A DNA stretch of 64,000 nt, from the NCBI RefSeq assembly GCF_000621845.1, contig NZ_JHXF01000006.1, positions 231,594 through 295,593 on the forward strand, written 5' to 3'. A program made the position numbers and the translations under genes. Shown here piece after piece: positions 36,604 through 45,369 of this stretch. The notes under the pieces were generated by a model. It did no database searches, had not been told where the DNA came from, and saw only the letters and a list, made by a program, of their open reading frames with translations. The DNA is from Ruminococcus flavefaciens MA2007. Lineage in GTDB: Bacteria > Bacillota > Clostridia > Oscillospirales > Ruminococcaceae. Within the stretch, counting starts at the first letter, position 1, and each line of letters starts with the position of its first letter.

Positions 36604-37677
36604 TCAGTTCTCCTGCGGCTCTGTCTCAGGCTGAGCTTCGGGAGCAGGTATTGGATAATCGGGCTTTTCATCGATGAAATAGCCTGATATCAATTTTAAG
36701 TCGTCCTCTGAGCTGCCTGTGAACATGATAACAGCCTCATATTTTTCTTTAAGGCGCTTAGGCTTGTTCTCCTCATTCTTGTAGGTGATACCTGTGAGTG
36801 CTTTCAGAGTGACCATGTACTGCGGCAGTTTGCCGCTTGACGGTGCTGATGTCACCGTGATATCCGATAAGCCGATAAGCTTTTTTGTTGTTACCCTTTT
36901 TTCATCGGGGAAAAGGCAATGGAAATCCTCCTTTGAGGAGATATCCATTTCGGAAAGCAGATTTTCGGCTTTCTTTGCGTCTCTTTCGTAAGCAAATTCA
37001 ATGTATTTTTTTACATTTTCGTTTATCTTTTCTATCATGGGCACTGTAAGTCCCGAAGCCTTTACATTTATGCTGTAGTCGCACTTCAGAGCTTCGCCCG
37101 TTATAACGGCATTCTTGAAAACGAACACCGAGTTTTTCACAAGATATGTATATGAGCCGCTGCCTGCTGTGACAGTGAGCTCGCCGCTGTTGTATTCGCA
37201 GCTGTCCCATGCTCTTGAAAAGCAGGGGGAAAAGTCGCTGTTATAGACGACAGAGGATTTCTTGTCGGCAGCGTGAGCTATGTATATCACGCGCTCGGCA
37301 CTGGATATGAGGTCTATATTCGAGTAAACAAAGGGAACAACGATATTTCCCTCATAGTCAATGCAACCGAAGAGCTCCTTGCCGCGGATACGCTTTGAAG
37401 CGATACATCTGTCCTTATTGTTGGTGAACCTTATGCTCTCCCATTCGGGAGAGACTATAATACGTTCACTGCTGTCGATGATACCCACAAGTCCTTCGCC
37501 ATTCTTGAAAGCACGGTTGCCCGAGGAATCAAAGTTCAGCCTTTTTTCGATGTCGTTCTGCGATTTTTGGCTGTCTGCGCTCTTTTCCGTTCTGGAGTAA
37601 AAGCGCGTGATAGCCACTGCAAGCACGATGATGCCGATAAATAACAGGGAGACTATGAGTCTTGTCTGCTTATTCAT
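36604..37677 (-). CDS. Membrane-anchored WG-repeat-like protein
   Basis: The 357-residue protein has an N-terminal membrane helix (about 6-25) and an extracytoplasmic part. Residues 55-140 contain WG-repeat-like units (GLVGIIDSSERIIVSPEWESI, split as GLVGIIDSSE and LFGCIDYEGNIVVPFVY). A second domain (about 205-345) follows, and the tail is Pro/Glu-rich. WG repeats are surface or interaction modules with no fixed function. It lies between the GT2 glycosyltransferase and a lipoprotein. Confidence 0.7.
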   Translation of the reverse strand: MNKQTRLIVSLLFIGIIVLAVAITRFYSRTEKSADSQKSQNDIEKRLNFDSSGNRAFKNGEGLVGIIDSSERIIVSPEWESIRFTNNKDRCIASKRIRGKELFGCIDYEGNIVVPFVYSNIDLISSAERVIYIAHAADKKSSVVYNSDFSPCFSRAWDSCEYNSGELTVTAGSGSYTYLVKNSVFVFKNAVITGEALKCDYSINVKASGLTVPMIEKINENVKKYIEFAYERDAKKAENLLSEMDISSKEDFHCLFPDEKRVTTKKLIGLSDITVTSAPSSGKLPQYMVTLKALTGITYKNEENKPKRLKEKYEAVIMFTGSSEDDLKLISGYFIDEKPDYPIPAPEAQPETEPQEN

Positions 37678-37698
37678 TATCTCAAAGCCTCCTTACGG

Positions 37699-38721
37699 TC
37701 ACTTGCTCTCATTTTCGGGAGCACTGCCGCCTGCCTCGGGAGCTGACTTCTGAGCCTCAGCCTTGCGCTGACGGTAGAGGTCCTCGGTCTCCTTAGTTAT
37801 ATAGATAGGACGATTTTTCGTCTCAAGATAAGTCTTTGAAAGGTACTGTCCGAGAATACCTACGCTGAAGAGCTGCAAGCCGCTGAAAAGGAATATGAGG
37901 CACAGCATGGTGGGATATCCGTCGGGAGCGTCCAGCCAGCCGAACATTGACCTGATGATAGTGATGACTATCAGCACGAATGCTATGAAGCAGGTTATGA
38001 TTCCCAGCAGCGAGGCGATAGCCAGCGGAGCTGTCGAGAACGCCATGATACCCTCAAGGGAGTACTTGAAGAGTCCCCAGAACGACCATGAGGAAGTACC
38101 TGCGGGGCGCTCTACGTTCTCGTATTCGATATATCGGGTATTGAAGCCTACCCAGCTGAATATGCCCTTTGAGAAGCGGTTGTACTCGGTCATATCGAGG
38201 ATAGCGTCAACCATCTGTCTGGTCATGAAGCGGAAATCCTGAGCGCCGTCCACTATCTCGGTCTGGGATATCTTGTTCATTATTTTATAGAAAAGTCTTG
38301 CGAACCATGAGCGCACCTTTGACTCGCCCTGTCTGCTGACGCGGCGTGTGGTAGCGCAGTCATACTCGCCGCTGCGTACATAGCTGTACATCTTGGGCAG
38401 GAAAGCAGGGGGGTGCTGGAGGTCTGCGTCCATAACGACAACGAAGTCGCCCTTTGCGTTTTTCAGACCTGCGTACATACCTGATTCCTTGCCGAAATTA
38501 CGGGAGAATGAAATATATCTTACCCGCTTGTCCCTTTCCGAGAGAGAGCGGAGAATGTCAAGAGTGGTATCCTTTGAACCGTCATTGATGAAAAGATACT
38601 CAAAGGTAAGCTCGGGGAAATCCTTTGACATCTGGTCGGTCACCTTGGTTATCTCTTCGTAGAACATGGGCAGGACTTCCTGCTCATTATAGCATGGAAC
38701 TACTACTGAAACGAGTTTCAC
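37699..38721 (-). CDS. GT2 glycosyltransferase, polyprenyl-phosphate sugar synthase type
   Basis: About 340 residues: an N-terminal GT2 domain with VVVPCYNEQEVLP, FINDGSKDTT, MDADLQHPP (the metal-binding DXD-like site) and RRVSRQGES, followed by two C-terminal membrane helices (about 230-255 and 270-290). This is the GtrB/DPM1/ArnC group that moves a sugar from a nucleotide donor to undecaprenyl phosphate. The start is taken as GTG at 38721 because GGAGG lies upstream; the frame is open 30 codons further. It heads the minus-strand block that includes purE. Confidence 0.92.
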   Translation of the reverse strand: MKLVSVVVPCYNEQEVLPMFYEEITKVTDQMSKDFPELTFEYLFINDGSKDTTLDILRSLSERDKRVRYISFSRNFGKESGMYAGLKNAKGDFVVVMDADLQHPPAFLPKMYSYVRSGEYDCATTRRVSRQGESKVRSWFARLFYKIMNKISQTEIVDGAQDFRFMTRQMVDAILDMTEYNRFSKGIFSWVGFNTRYIEYENVERPAGTSSWSFWGLFKYSLEGIMAFSTAPLAIASLLGIITCFIAFVLIVITIIRSMFGWLDAPDGYPTMLCLIFLFSGLQLFSVGILGQYLSKTYLETKNRPIYITKETEDLYRQRKAEAQKSAPEAGGSAPENESK

Positions 38722-38792
38722 GTTTTTTCCTCCTTCAAAGAAGCTGTGACAGAGTTTGAAAAGCCGTTTCCTTATCTGCCAATACACTATTA

Positions 38793-38821
38793 ATAATACA
38801 ACAAAATCCATGATAATGCAA
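38793..38821 (-). promoter_or_regulatory. Promoter for the GT2 glycosyltransferase transcript
   Basis: On the minus strand TTGCAT (38821-38816) and TATTAT (38798-38793) are 17 bases apart, about 70 bases before the GTG start. The rest of the 540-base divergent intergenic region up to 39085 is AT-rich with no other structure that I can support. Confidence 0.68.
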
Positions 38822-39085
38822 TAGCAAAATGTATGATTTCATAATTTTTTACACCTATGTAAAATAATGACACATAAGGGAGCGGTTTTTGGTCTATCTG
38901 ATAGTCGGGCAGGAGGTAAAAAACAAAAAAATAACGAAATATGGCGTATTTGCGTATGTTATTATTTGTATAATTTACCTTAAACAAAGTATGGAATTTC
39001 TGACAAAAAAATCAATAACGATTTGTTATTTTCACCGAAAATTTTAAAATCGGTATAATTTTTGCGTTCATTTTTGAAGAAAGTG

Positions 39086-39114
39086 TTGATTTTTTTTGAA
39101 ATGTCATGTATAAT
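39086..39114 (+). promoter_or_regulatory. Promoter for the motif-repeat protein operon
   Basis: TTGATT at 39086-39091 and TATAAT at 39109-39114 are 17 bases apart. The leader to the start codon is about 140 bases. Confidence 0.78.
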
Positions 39115-39119
39115 ATACT

Positions 39120-39262
39120 TGTATAGTTGTTCGCGCTGCGGACGCTTCGCAAGGCGGTGATGTCAGATCATTAAGCGAAGCCCTGCGGCGATGTGGGAAA
39201 TCGGCGTTCCGCTGCCGTAAAAGCGGAATATGCGGCGTTTGCTGCGGTTGGGAGAGAGGAAT
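39120..39262 (+). other. GC-rich structured 5' leader
   Basis: The leader contrasts with the AT-rich DNA before it. It can form GCTTCGC (39144-39150) with GCGAAGC (39175-39181) and TTCCGC (39207-39212) with GCGGAA (39223-39228). I see no match to a known riboswitch. A regulatory RNA role is possible but unproven. Confidence 0.4.
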
Positions 39263-41770
39263 ATGGATATAACACTGGTAACATCTTCGTTTGACAAGCT
39301 GGTTCACGGAACCGAAAACGAAAAGAAAACAGGCTGTGGTATCAACCTTCTGAAGCCTGAAAATGTAACTCGTTTCCACAGAACTTCGCAGATGACGGAT
39401 CTGAAGGAGATAACCTGTGAGAAATGTAAAGCCAATCTGGCTAAAAAGCTTATAAAAGCTGACAAAAAGGAAATGGCTCTTCTTCTTAAAGAAGAGAAAA
39501 AGCGTGAAAAGCTCGGCATGAACGACGCAGGAATCGTTCCGCTGGGAAATACTACCGCAAGGATCACAAGAGATCCCGATGCTAAGAGAAAGGAAGAGGA
39601 AGCGAGAAAGAAGGCTCTTGAGGAGCAGAGAAAAGCAGCAGAGGAAAAACGTGCTGCCGAGGCTGCTGCCAAAGAAGCCGAGGAACAGGAGCTTTACGAT
39701 CAGTTCCTTAATAAGGACGGAAAGACCGTTCCGGGCACAGGCGTTCCTATGGACGAAAGCCTTGCACAGTTTGCAATAAATGCTCCGAATAACGAAGCAC
39801 AGGCACCTGCTCCTGCACCTGCAAACGCACCTGCTGCCGAAGACGATTTCCTCGCACAGTTTGCAATAAACAAGCCCGGCGATAATGCAGCACCTGCTCC
39901 CGCTGCTGCCGCTCCTAAACAGGACGATTTCCTTGCACAGTTCGCTATACCTGCTCCTGAGCAGACACAGAATACAGACACAACACCTTATTATAATGCA
40001 CCTCAGCAGTATAATGCAGCTCCGCAGCAGCCTATGGGCGGCTACGGCTATGAACAGCCCGTTGTCCCCGAGCCTGTACCGGCTCCTCAGCCTGTACACA
40101 GCGACGAGGATATAATGAACCTGTTCTCGATAAACAACAGCGCTCCCGTACAGGAAGAGCCCGTATACGGTCAGCCCGTCATCTACGACGGCAGCCAGCC
40201 TCTTTATGACGCTCAGGGCAACCTTATACAGGGTGTCATAACACCTTTGGACGAGTATGCTGACGCTCCTGTGATGAATATTCCGCAGGATACAGCGTGG
40301 GATTATGTTGCAGACCAGTTCTTCGGCGGCGACGCTGCCGCACAGGGAAGTGCTGCAGCAGCTCCCGACGGCTATGAGAACGTTCAGCCCGGTGAAATGG
40401 CAGACCTTGATATCCCGACTATAGGAGACATCGCTGCTCCTGTTATCGACGATATCGGCGCAGCTATCGAGGCAGCTTCAAAGCCCTACGGTGGAGTTCC
40501 CGGCGGCTTGAATGCACCTGTTCTCGATGATATGGCTGCCCCTGTGAACAGTCAGCCCATTGATCCGAATACAGCTTATATGTACGGAGATATCCCGCTT
40601 GTTGAGGATATAGTAGCTCCCGAAAATGACGTGCTCCCGTCTGCTGCAAGCGTTGCGGCAGAGGCTCTCAGCGGAGCTCCTACAGTTGACGATATCACAG
40701 CTCCCGAGTTCGATGAGCTGCCCTCCGCAGCACAGCTTGCGGCAGAGGCTCTCAACGGAGCTCCTACAGTTGATGATATCACAGCTCCCGAATTCGACGA
40801 GCTGCCCTCCGCAGCACAGCTTGCGGCAGAGGCCCTCAACGGCGCTCCTAAGGTAGACGATATCGCAGTGCCTGAATTAGACGAGCTGCCCACAATTGAA
40901 GACATCGCTGCACAAGGTCTTGACGATATGCAGATACCTGTGCTTGATGATATAACCGCACCAATCTATAATGCGCCTTATATGGCAGAAGAGGAGTTTG
41001 AATTTAACATGAGCGATTATAATAATTTCGATGCTAACGCACAGAATACAGGTGCTGAGCAGCCAAAGCAGGCTCAGCCTCAGATAGTAAAGGTACCACA
41101 GTTTGCAGGCTATGACGCTAACAATCAGCCTGTATACAAGTACGTTCCAATGAGACTTATGGGCTATGACCAGAACGGCAAGCCTGTTTTCGCACCTCTC
41201 AACGCACAGCCTCAGCAGGCTGCACAGCCGCAGCAGGCAGCTCCTGCTCAGCAGACAGCAGCACAGGCTCAGAGAGCCGCAGCAGCTCCTGCTCCTGCAC
41301 CTGCACCCGTAAAGTCTATCGTACCTAAGAAGCCTGTTCAGACAGAGGGCGTTCCTACAGCTAATATTTCCAAGATAGCTGTAAACCCACACGCAAAGTC
41401 AACATCACAGGCATTCATCAACGCTATTTCCAGCTCAAGAGAGTATGCTGACAAGAACCTCATCGAGACACAGGGACTTCAGGCTAACAGCCCTATCCTC
41501 AATTCTGTTGAGGACGTTCTCTCAACAATGGGCGATGACTCAGCAAGACAGAAGAAGCTTGCTCAGTCTCAGCAGAACGTGCCTGTATTCGACGAGTACA
41601 AGGCTCCTGCATCATCTTCCTACAACAGAAGAAACAATTCTTCTCCAAGACTTCAGCAGTCCTTCGACAAAGATGTTCGCTACATGACAAAGTCCGAGCT
41701 CAAGGCTAAGAAGAAGCAGGACAAGATCGACGCTAAGTTCAGAAAGGAAATGAACAAGAGAGGCTTCTGA
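39263..41770 (+). CDS. Large low-complexity protein with repeated short motifs
   Basis: The 835-residue protein matches no family I know. Residues 1-65 form a small possibly metal-binding domain (a Cys near 25, His near 40, CEKC near 53). A Lys/Glu/Ala-rich predicted helix follows (70-150). The long Pro/Ala/Gln/Asp-rich middle holds LAQFAI three times plus a related IMNLFSI (about 165-290), about ten P-x-V-x-DI-x-AP motifs, and three tandem 28-residue repeats (about 457-540). The C-terminus is basic. There is no signal peptide or membrane helix. GAGAGAGGA precedes the ATG at 39263. It is followed by a TPR protein 33 bases later. Confidence 0.72.
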   Translation: MDITLVTSSFDKLVHGTENEKKTGCGINLLKPENVTRFHRTSQMTDLKEITCEKCKANLAKKLIKADKKEMALLLKEEKKREKLGMNDAGIVPLGNTTARITRDPDAKRKEEEARKKALEEQRKAAEEKRAAEAAAKEAEEQELYDQFLNKDGKTVPGTGVPMDESLAQFAINAPNNEAQAPAPAPANAPAAEDDFLAQFAINKPGDNAAPAPAAAAPKQDDFLAQFAIPAPEQTQNTDTTPYYNAPQQYNAAPQQPMGGYGYEQPVVPEPVPAPQPVHSDEDIMNLFSINNSAPVQEEPVYGQPVIYDGSQPLYDAQGNLIQGVITPLDEYADAPVMNIPQDTAWDYVADQFFGGDAAAQGSAAAAPDGYENVQPGEMADLDIPTIGDIAAPVIDDIGAAIEAASKPYGGVPGGLNAPVLDDMAAPVNSQPIDPNTAYMYGDIPLVEDIVAPENDVLPSAASVAAEALSGAPTVDDITAPEFDELPSAAQLAAEALNGAPTVDDITAPEFDELPSAAQLAAEALNGAPKVDDIAVPELDELPTIEDIAAQGLDDMQIPVLDDITAPIYNAPYMAEEEFEFNMSDYNNFDANAQNTGAEQPKQAQPQIVKVPQFAGYDANNQPVYKYVPMRLMGYDQNGKPVFAPLNAQPQQAAQPQQAAPAQQTAAQAQRAAAAPAPAPAPVKSIVPKKPVQTEGVPTANISKIAVNPHAKSTSQAFINAISSSREYADKNLIETQGLQANSPILNSVEDVLSTMGDDSARQKKLAQSQQNVPVFDEYKAPASSSYNRRNNSSPRLQQSFDKDVRYMTKSELKAKKKQDKIDAKFRKEMNKRGF
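40631..40882 (+). repeat. Three in-frame 84-bp tandem repeats
   Basis: Copies start at 40631, 40715 and 40799, each encoding 28 residues of the pattern LPSAAQLAAEALNGAP then a DDI-AP motif. A truncated fourth copy follows. The second and third copies are close at DNA level; the first differs more. Confidence 0.9.
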
Positions 41771-41803
41771 GTCGGTCATTCACAAATGAAATGAGGAAAA
41801 ACA

Positions 41804-42886
41804 ATGGCAGAAAACAAGATCCTCGAGGAGCTGAGAGCTAAGCTCACAGGCTCTGACGAGGAGAATAGCAAGTTCCTCCGCGAGGAGGCAGAGCGCTTCG
41901 CCAAGCAGAAGAATGTGGAGGGCGTAGAAGCCGCAACACAGCTTCTTATCGAGCTTATGCCGCAGTCGCAGAAGGACGAGATAGAGAGACTTATCACCAT
42001 TGACGGTGTGCGTCTCGACGAAGTGCATGAGAAGATAATAAAGCTCATAAAGGAAAAGAATACTGTCGAGGCTAAAGCCCTTGCAGAGAGACTTTACAAG
42101 AAAATAAAGCTGGATTACGGCGAGGGCGAGGAGAACAAGTTCGTTTCTCTCAGAAATCCCTTTGAGGATAACCTGTATCAGCTCAGATACAAGCCCGAGA
42201 AAACTCTTAACCGTACTCCCTTTGATTTCGCAACGTTTATCACTACATACGGCTATCTTATGGTGGAAACAGGCTCTGCCGTTGACGCTATCCCGATACT
42301 TGAGGACGCTATCGAGTACAATCCCGTTGATGTGGGACCAAGATTCGAGCTCGCAGAGGTCTACAAGCTTCTGAAAAACAAGAGAATGACTCTTGAAACA
42401 TCGAGAGAAACTCTTAAATGTGCTTCCTCACCTGTGGCAATTGCGCGAGTTTACGCCAATGTAGGCTATATCCTTACAGATATGGGCGAGTATGACGACG
42501 CAGTGGCTTTCTATACTGCAAGCCTTATCTTTGCACCGCACCCTGCCATACAATATGAACTGAGAGACATCGCAAACCGCAAGGGCAGTCATATTACCAA
42601 GCCTTCCCACGAGCAAATGGTCGAGGCTTTGAAGAAATATGACTTTGAATTCGGTCCCAACGAGGACGTTATCTCCGTAGCGGCTCAGCTTTCCGCGAAT
42701 TATCTCATTGAACAGGACATACCGAATGCGCTTAAAGCTCTGAAAATGACCTATAACCTCACCCGTGACGAAAAGGTCAAGGAAATTATCCTCAAATACG
42801 AGCCTGACGCTAAAATGGCAGTTCCTGTACAGGAGGGCGAAAAGCCGAATATCACTCAGACGGTGAACGATTCTCCCGAGGAATAA
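41804..42886 (+). CDS. TPR-type helical-repeat protein
   Basis: The 360-residue soluble protein is all-helical. Residues 1-100 are charged helices. Residues about 145-260 contain TPR-like units (YLMVETGSAVDAIPILEDAIEYNP, here noted by AIEYNPVDVGPRFELAEVY and VGYILTDMGEYDDAVAFY). A C-terminal helical region follows. TPR proteins are scaffolds for partner peptides. It starts 33 bases after the motif-repeat gene, and its product is the obvious candidate to bind those motifs, though this is inference. Confidence 0.8.
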   Translation: MAENKILEELRAKLTGSDEENSKFLREEAERFAKQKNVEGVEAATQLLIELMPQSQKDEIERLITIDGVRLDEVHEKIIKLIKEKNTVEAKALAERLYKKIKLDYGEGEENKFVSLRNPFEDNLYQLRYKPEKTLNRTPFDFATFITTYGYLMVETGSAVDAIPILEDAIEYNPVDVGPRFELAEVYKLLKNKRMTLETSRETLKCASSPVAIARVYANVGYILTDMGEYDDAVAFYTASLIFAPHPAIQYELRDIANRKGSHITKPSHEQMVEALKKYDFEFGPNEDVISVAAQLSANYLIEQDIPNALKALKMTYNLTRDEKVKEIILKYEPDAKMAVPVQEGEKPNITQTVNDSPEE

Positions 42887-42897
42887 TGAATAATATC

Positions 42898-42936
42898 TCA
42901 TCTCCTGCAGATAATAGCTGTGGGAGATGATTTTTT
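42898..42936 (+). terminator. Terminator-like hairpin overlapping the next ribosome-binding site
   Basis: TCATCTCCTGCAG (42898-42910) pairs with CTGTGGGAGATGA (42918-42930) over 13 bp with two wobble pairs and a 7-base loop. TTTTTT follows and runs straight into the ATG at 42937. GGAG at 42923-42926 within the 3' arm is the only ribosome-binding site for the next gene. The design matches that at 2427-2472. Confidence 0.8.
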
Positions 42937-43113
42937 ATGAGCAAAAACAAGAAGATCCCCGTGCCCGAGCCCGAAAGCGACGATGAATACATCTGTCCTG
43001 CGGCTTCATGGGGCGATAGGACGGGAATTATCCCGTATTCCGCAGAGGACATGATGGAGCGAGCCTCCTATGACGAGGTCTATCCGTTCCTGCCCGAACA
43101 TGAGGGAGACTAA
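42937..43113 (+). CDS. 58-residue acidic protein
   Basis: The short ORF encodes a polar acidic protein (PEPESDDEYICPAASWGD in its first half, then EDMMERASYDEVYPFLPEHEGD). I do not recognise it. It starts exactly after the U-run of a terminator-like hairpin, follows the TPR gene by 50 bases and is followed by a proper terminator. Its position between two hairpins argues that it is a real gene, though it may be expressed only when the first hairpin is read through. Confidence 0.58.
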   Translation: MSKNKKIPVPEPESDDEYICPAASWGDRTGIIPYSAEDMMERASYDEVYPFLPEHEGD

Positions 43114-43116
43114 GCG

Positions 43117-43144
43117 AGGACGTGAGATATCACGTCCTTTTTTG
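43117..43144 (+). terminator. Terminator after the 58-residue gene
   Basis: AGGACGTGA and TCACGTCCT form a 9-bp stem with a GATA loop followed by TTTTTTG. Confidence 0.9.
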
Positions 43145-43154
43145 TCGGAATATT

Positions 43155-43321
43155 GTAGGGGACGGCGTCCTCGACGTCCCGAGTTTGAAAATGTAAATAC
43201 CGTATGTAGGGGCGAGTTCCGCTCGCCCGTGATGATAAGGCGATAACCGAGAAACTCCATAGGGGACGTCCTGCAAGAAAGAGCGTTCCTTAATGGGCTG
43301 CCGAGGACGTCAGCCCCTACA
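43155..43321. repeat. Intergenic palindromic repeat element
   Basis: The stretch begins GTAGGGGACGGCGTCC and ends GACGTCAGCCCCTACA, with GGGGCGAG-TTCC-GCTCGCCC in the middle. The same opening occurs at 45108-45122. It has terminal inverted repeats and no coding capacity, like a small non-autonomous element. The rest of the 43114-43512 intergenic region is AT-rich, with a TATAAT at 43419-43424 that may serve the next gene. Confidence 0.65.
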
Positions 43322-43512
43322 TATGAACCGCTTTGTTTATATGCACAAATTTCCTACGCTGATTTATGCACTTGCAACAAAATTTGAAAAATGACTTTAT
43401 TTATCACTTAAAGCATGATATAATATATCTTGTTAATTTAAGGCGAGATCTTTGAAATTTCAGTATTATAAGCTATAGGCAGCAGCTATAATTACTTAAA
43501 AAGAGGTGGCAT

Positions 43513-44568
43513 ATGAAAAACGGAGTTAAAATGCTGGACATTGCAGAAAAGCTGGGCGTCAGCGTTGTTACGGTCTCAAATGCTCTTGCAGGGCGCGACG
43601 GAGTAAGCGAGCAGATGAGAAAGAAGATCTGCGAGACAGCAGAGAAAATGGGCTATAAACCTTCAAATACCAAGAGCGAGAGAAAACGCCTTTCCATGTC
43701 CAAGGTCAGCAAAAACGTGGGTATACTTACCTCCGAGCGTTTCGTTGGCGCACGAGGTACTTTCTACTGGGAGCTCACCGCGAGTATCTCCAATCAGCTT
43801 GCACAGCTGAATATCTGCACGGTCTATGAGTGCGTGACCGCAGACAGCGAAACTAACGGTATACTGCCGAATATGGTCACTGACGGCAAGGTGGACGGCG
43901 TCATCGTTATCGGACAAGTCCACAGGAGCTACATAGAATGTCTGAAAAAGCTGACTATACCGCTGATGTTCGTGGATTTCTACGACAACAGGTACGATAT
44001 TGACTCGGTAATTTCCGACAGCTTCAACGGCGGCTATATCCTCACGGACTATCTGGTGTCAAAGGGACACCGTAAAATAGGCTTTTTCGGTACGCTGAAC
44101 GCTACCAGCAGCATCAATGACCGCTATCTGGGCTATGTGAAGTGCATTATGGAAAACGAGCTGGAATTCCGCAGGGAATGGATAATCGGAGACCGCAACG
44201 AAAAGGGTATACTCAACGAGAAGATAGACTTCCCCGAGGAAATGCCCACGGCTTTTGTGTGCAACTGCGACGAGACCGCATTCCGCGTAATATCGGCACT
44301 CAAGACCAAGGGAGTCCGCGTTCCCGAGGATATCAGCGTGGTGGGCTACGATAATTATACCGTTTCAAGTATCTGTATACCTACTATAACGACGGTTGAG
44401 GTAGACCTTACCAAAATGGCTGAGGTCTCCGTGAAGATAATGGCGAAGAAGCTGGCTGATCCGAAATACAGGGAGGGACGCCGCATAATCAGCGGTAAAC
44501 TCATTGAAAAAGAAAGTGTGCTTGATATAAACGGAAGCTACAGTGAGGAGCGTCCAAATGCTTATTGA
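43513..44568 (+). CDS. LacI-family transcriptional regulator
   Basis: The 351-residue protein has the LacI helix-turn-helix and hinge at residues 4-50 (MLDIAEKLGVSVVTVSNAL, KKICETAEKMGYKP) and a periplasmic-binding-protein-like effector domain from about 67, ending with VPEDISVVGYDNY, the LacI signature. It should repress genes for uptake or use of a sugar; the effector and targets are unknown and no sugar operon is adjacent. AGAGGTGGC precedes the ATG. Its end overlaps the next gene by 11 bases. Confidence 0.93.
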   Translation: MKNGVKMLDIAEKLGVSVVTVSNALAGRDGVSEQMRKKICETAEKMGYKPSNTKSERKRLSMSKVSKNVGILTSERFVGARGTFYWELTASISNQLAQLNICTVYECVTADSETNGILPNMVTDGKVDGVIVIGQVHRSYIECLKKLTIPLMFVDFYDNRYDIDSVISDSFNGGYILTDYLVSKGHRKIGFFGTLNATSSINDRYLGYVKCIMENELEFRREWIIGDRNEKGILNEKIDFPEEMPTAFVCNCDETAFRVISALKTKGVRVPEDISVVGYDNYTVSSICIPTITTVEVDLTKMAEVSVKIMAKKLADPKYREGRRIISGKLIEKESVLDINGSYSEERPNAY

Positions 44569-45097
44569 GAACTTTTTCGGACACCTGCGGACTGTGCTCC
44601 ACCACCGTCATACGGTCTTTATCCACTGCGTAAAGGCGGGTATACCGCTGAGGGGCTTGTTACATGACCTGTCGAAATTCTCGCCGACGGAGTTTATCCC
44701 CGGAGTGAAGTATTATCAGGGAGACCGCAGTCCCAACGAGCGTGAGCGCGAGGTGGACGGCGCTTCAAAGGCTTGGATGCACCACAAGGGCAGGAACCGT
44801 CATCACTTCGAGTACTGGACGGACTACAACATGAAAACGAAACGGCTCGAACCCGTGAAAATGCCCGATATATTTATATTTGAGATGTTCTGTGACCGTG
44901 TTGCGGCTTCAAAGACCTATAACAAGGAGAAGTACAACGACTCGATGCCGCTGGAGTATTTTCTCAGAGCAAAGCCGCGCCGTATCATCGAAAAAACGAC
45001 GGCGGCGAAGCTGGAATTTCTGCTGACGATGCTTCGTGATAAGGGCGAGGACGAGGTGTTCCGCTATATCCGCCGACACGTCAGAAAGAGCCGTTAG
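44558..45097 (+). CDS. DUF5662-like protein
   Basis: The 179-residue soluble protein has a His-rich first half: HLRTVLHHRHTVFIHCVKAG, then LLHDLSKFSPTEF and WMHHKGRNRHHFEYW. The spaced His and HD pair suggest metal binding, as in HD-type phosphohydrolases. I place it in the DUF5662 family, whose activity is unknown. The start at 44558 has GAGGAG upstream and overlaps the end of the LacI gene, so the two are probably translationally coupled. Confidence 0.78.
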   Translation: MLIENFFGHLRTVLHHRHTVFIHCVKAGIPLRGLLHDLSKFSPTEFIPGVKYYQGDRSPNEREREVDGASKAWMHHKGRNRHHFEYWTDYNMKTKRLEPVKMPDIFIFEMFCDRVAASKTYNKEKYNDSMPLEYFLRAKPRRIIEKTTAAKLEFLLTMLRDKGEDEVFRYIRRHVRKSR

Positions 45098-45107
45098 CCT
45101 TTAGCTG

Positions 45108-45340
45108 TAGGGGACGGCGTCCGCGACAGCCCATTAGGGGACGCCTTGCGAAGCGCCTTCGTTTTTTCGGGGCGCTGCCTCTGACCTTACCGGTACGTCC
45201 CCTCTGTCCTACGGACATCTCCCCATCTTATGGGGAGTCACTCCGCCAAAGGAACACAGTCCCTTTGGAATCCCTTTCATGGTTTCGGCAAATCTAATTC
45301 ACTAATCACTAATTACTAAAACGGACGCCGTGGGGCGTCC
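45108..45340. repeat. Cluster of intergenic palindromic repeats upstream of uvrC
   Basis: The region opens with GTAGGGGACGGCGTCC, shared with 43155-43170. It then holds several hairpins, including CTCCCCAT-CTT-ATGGGGAG near 45220 and GGACGCC-GTGG-GGCGTCC at 45323-45340, the last followed by TCTGTATTTTT. No coding capacity. The final hairpin could act as a weak terminator before uvrC. Confidence 0.6.
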
Positions 45341-45369
45341 TCTGTATTTTTGAGAAAAGGAGGGAGAAC

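Noticed and set aside
39120..39262. Possible cobalamin riboswitch before the motif-repeat gene (GGGAA...TCCGCTGCCGTAA)
   Set aside because: Only a short stretch resembles the B12 core, the spacing is wrong and the rest of the consensus is absent.
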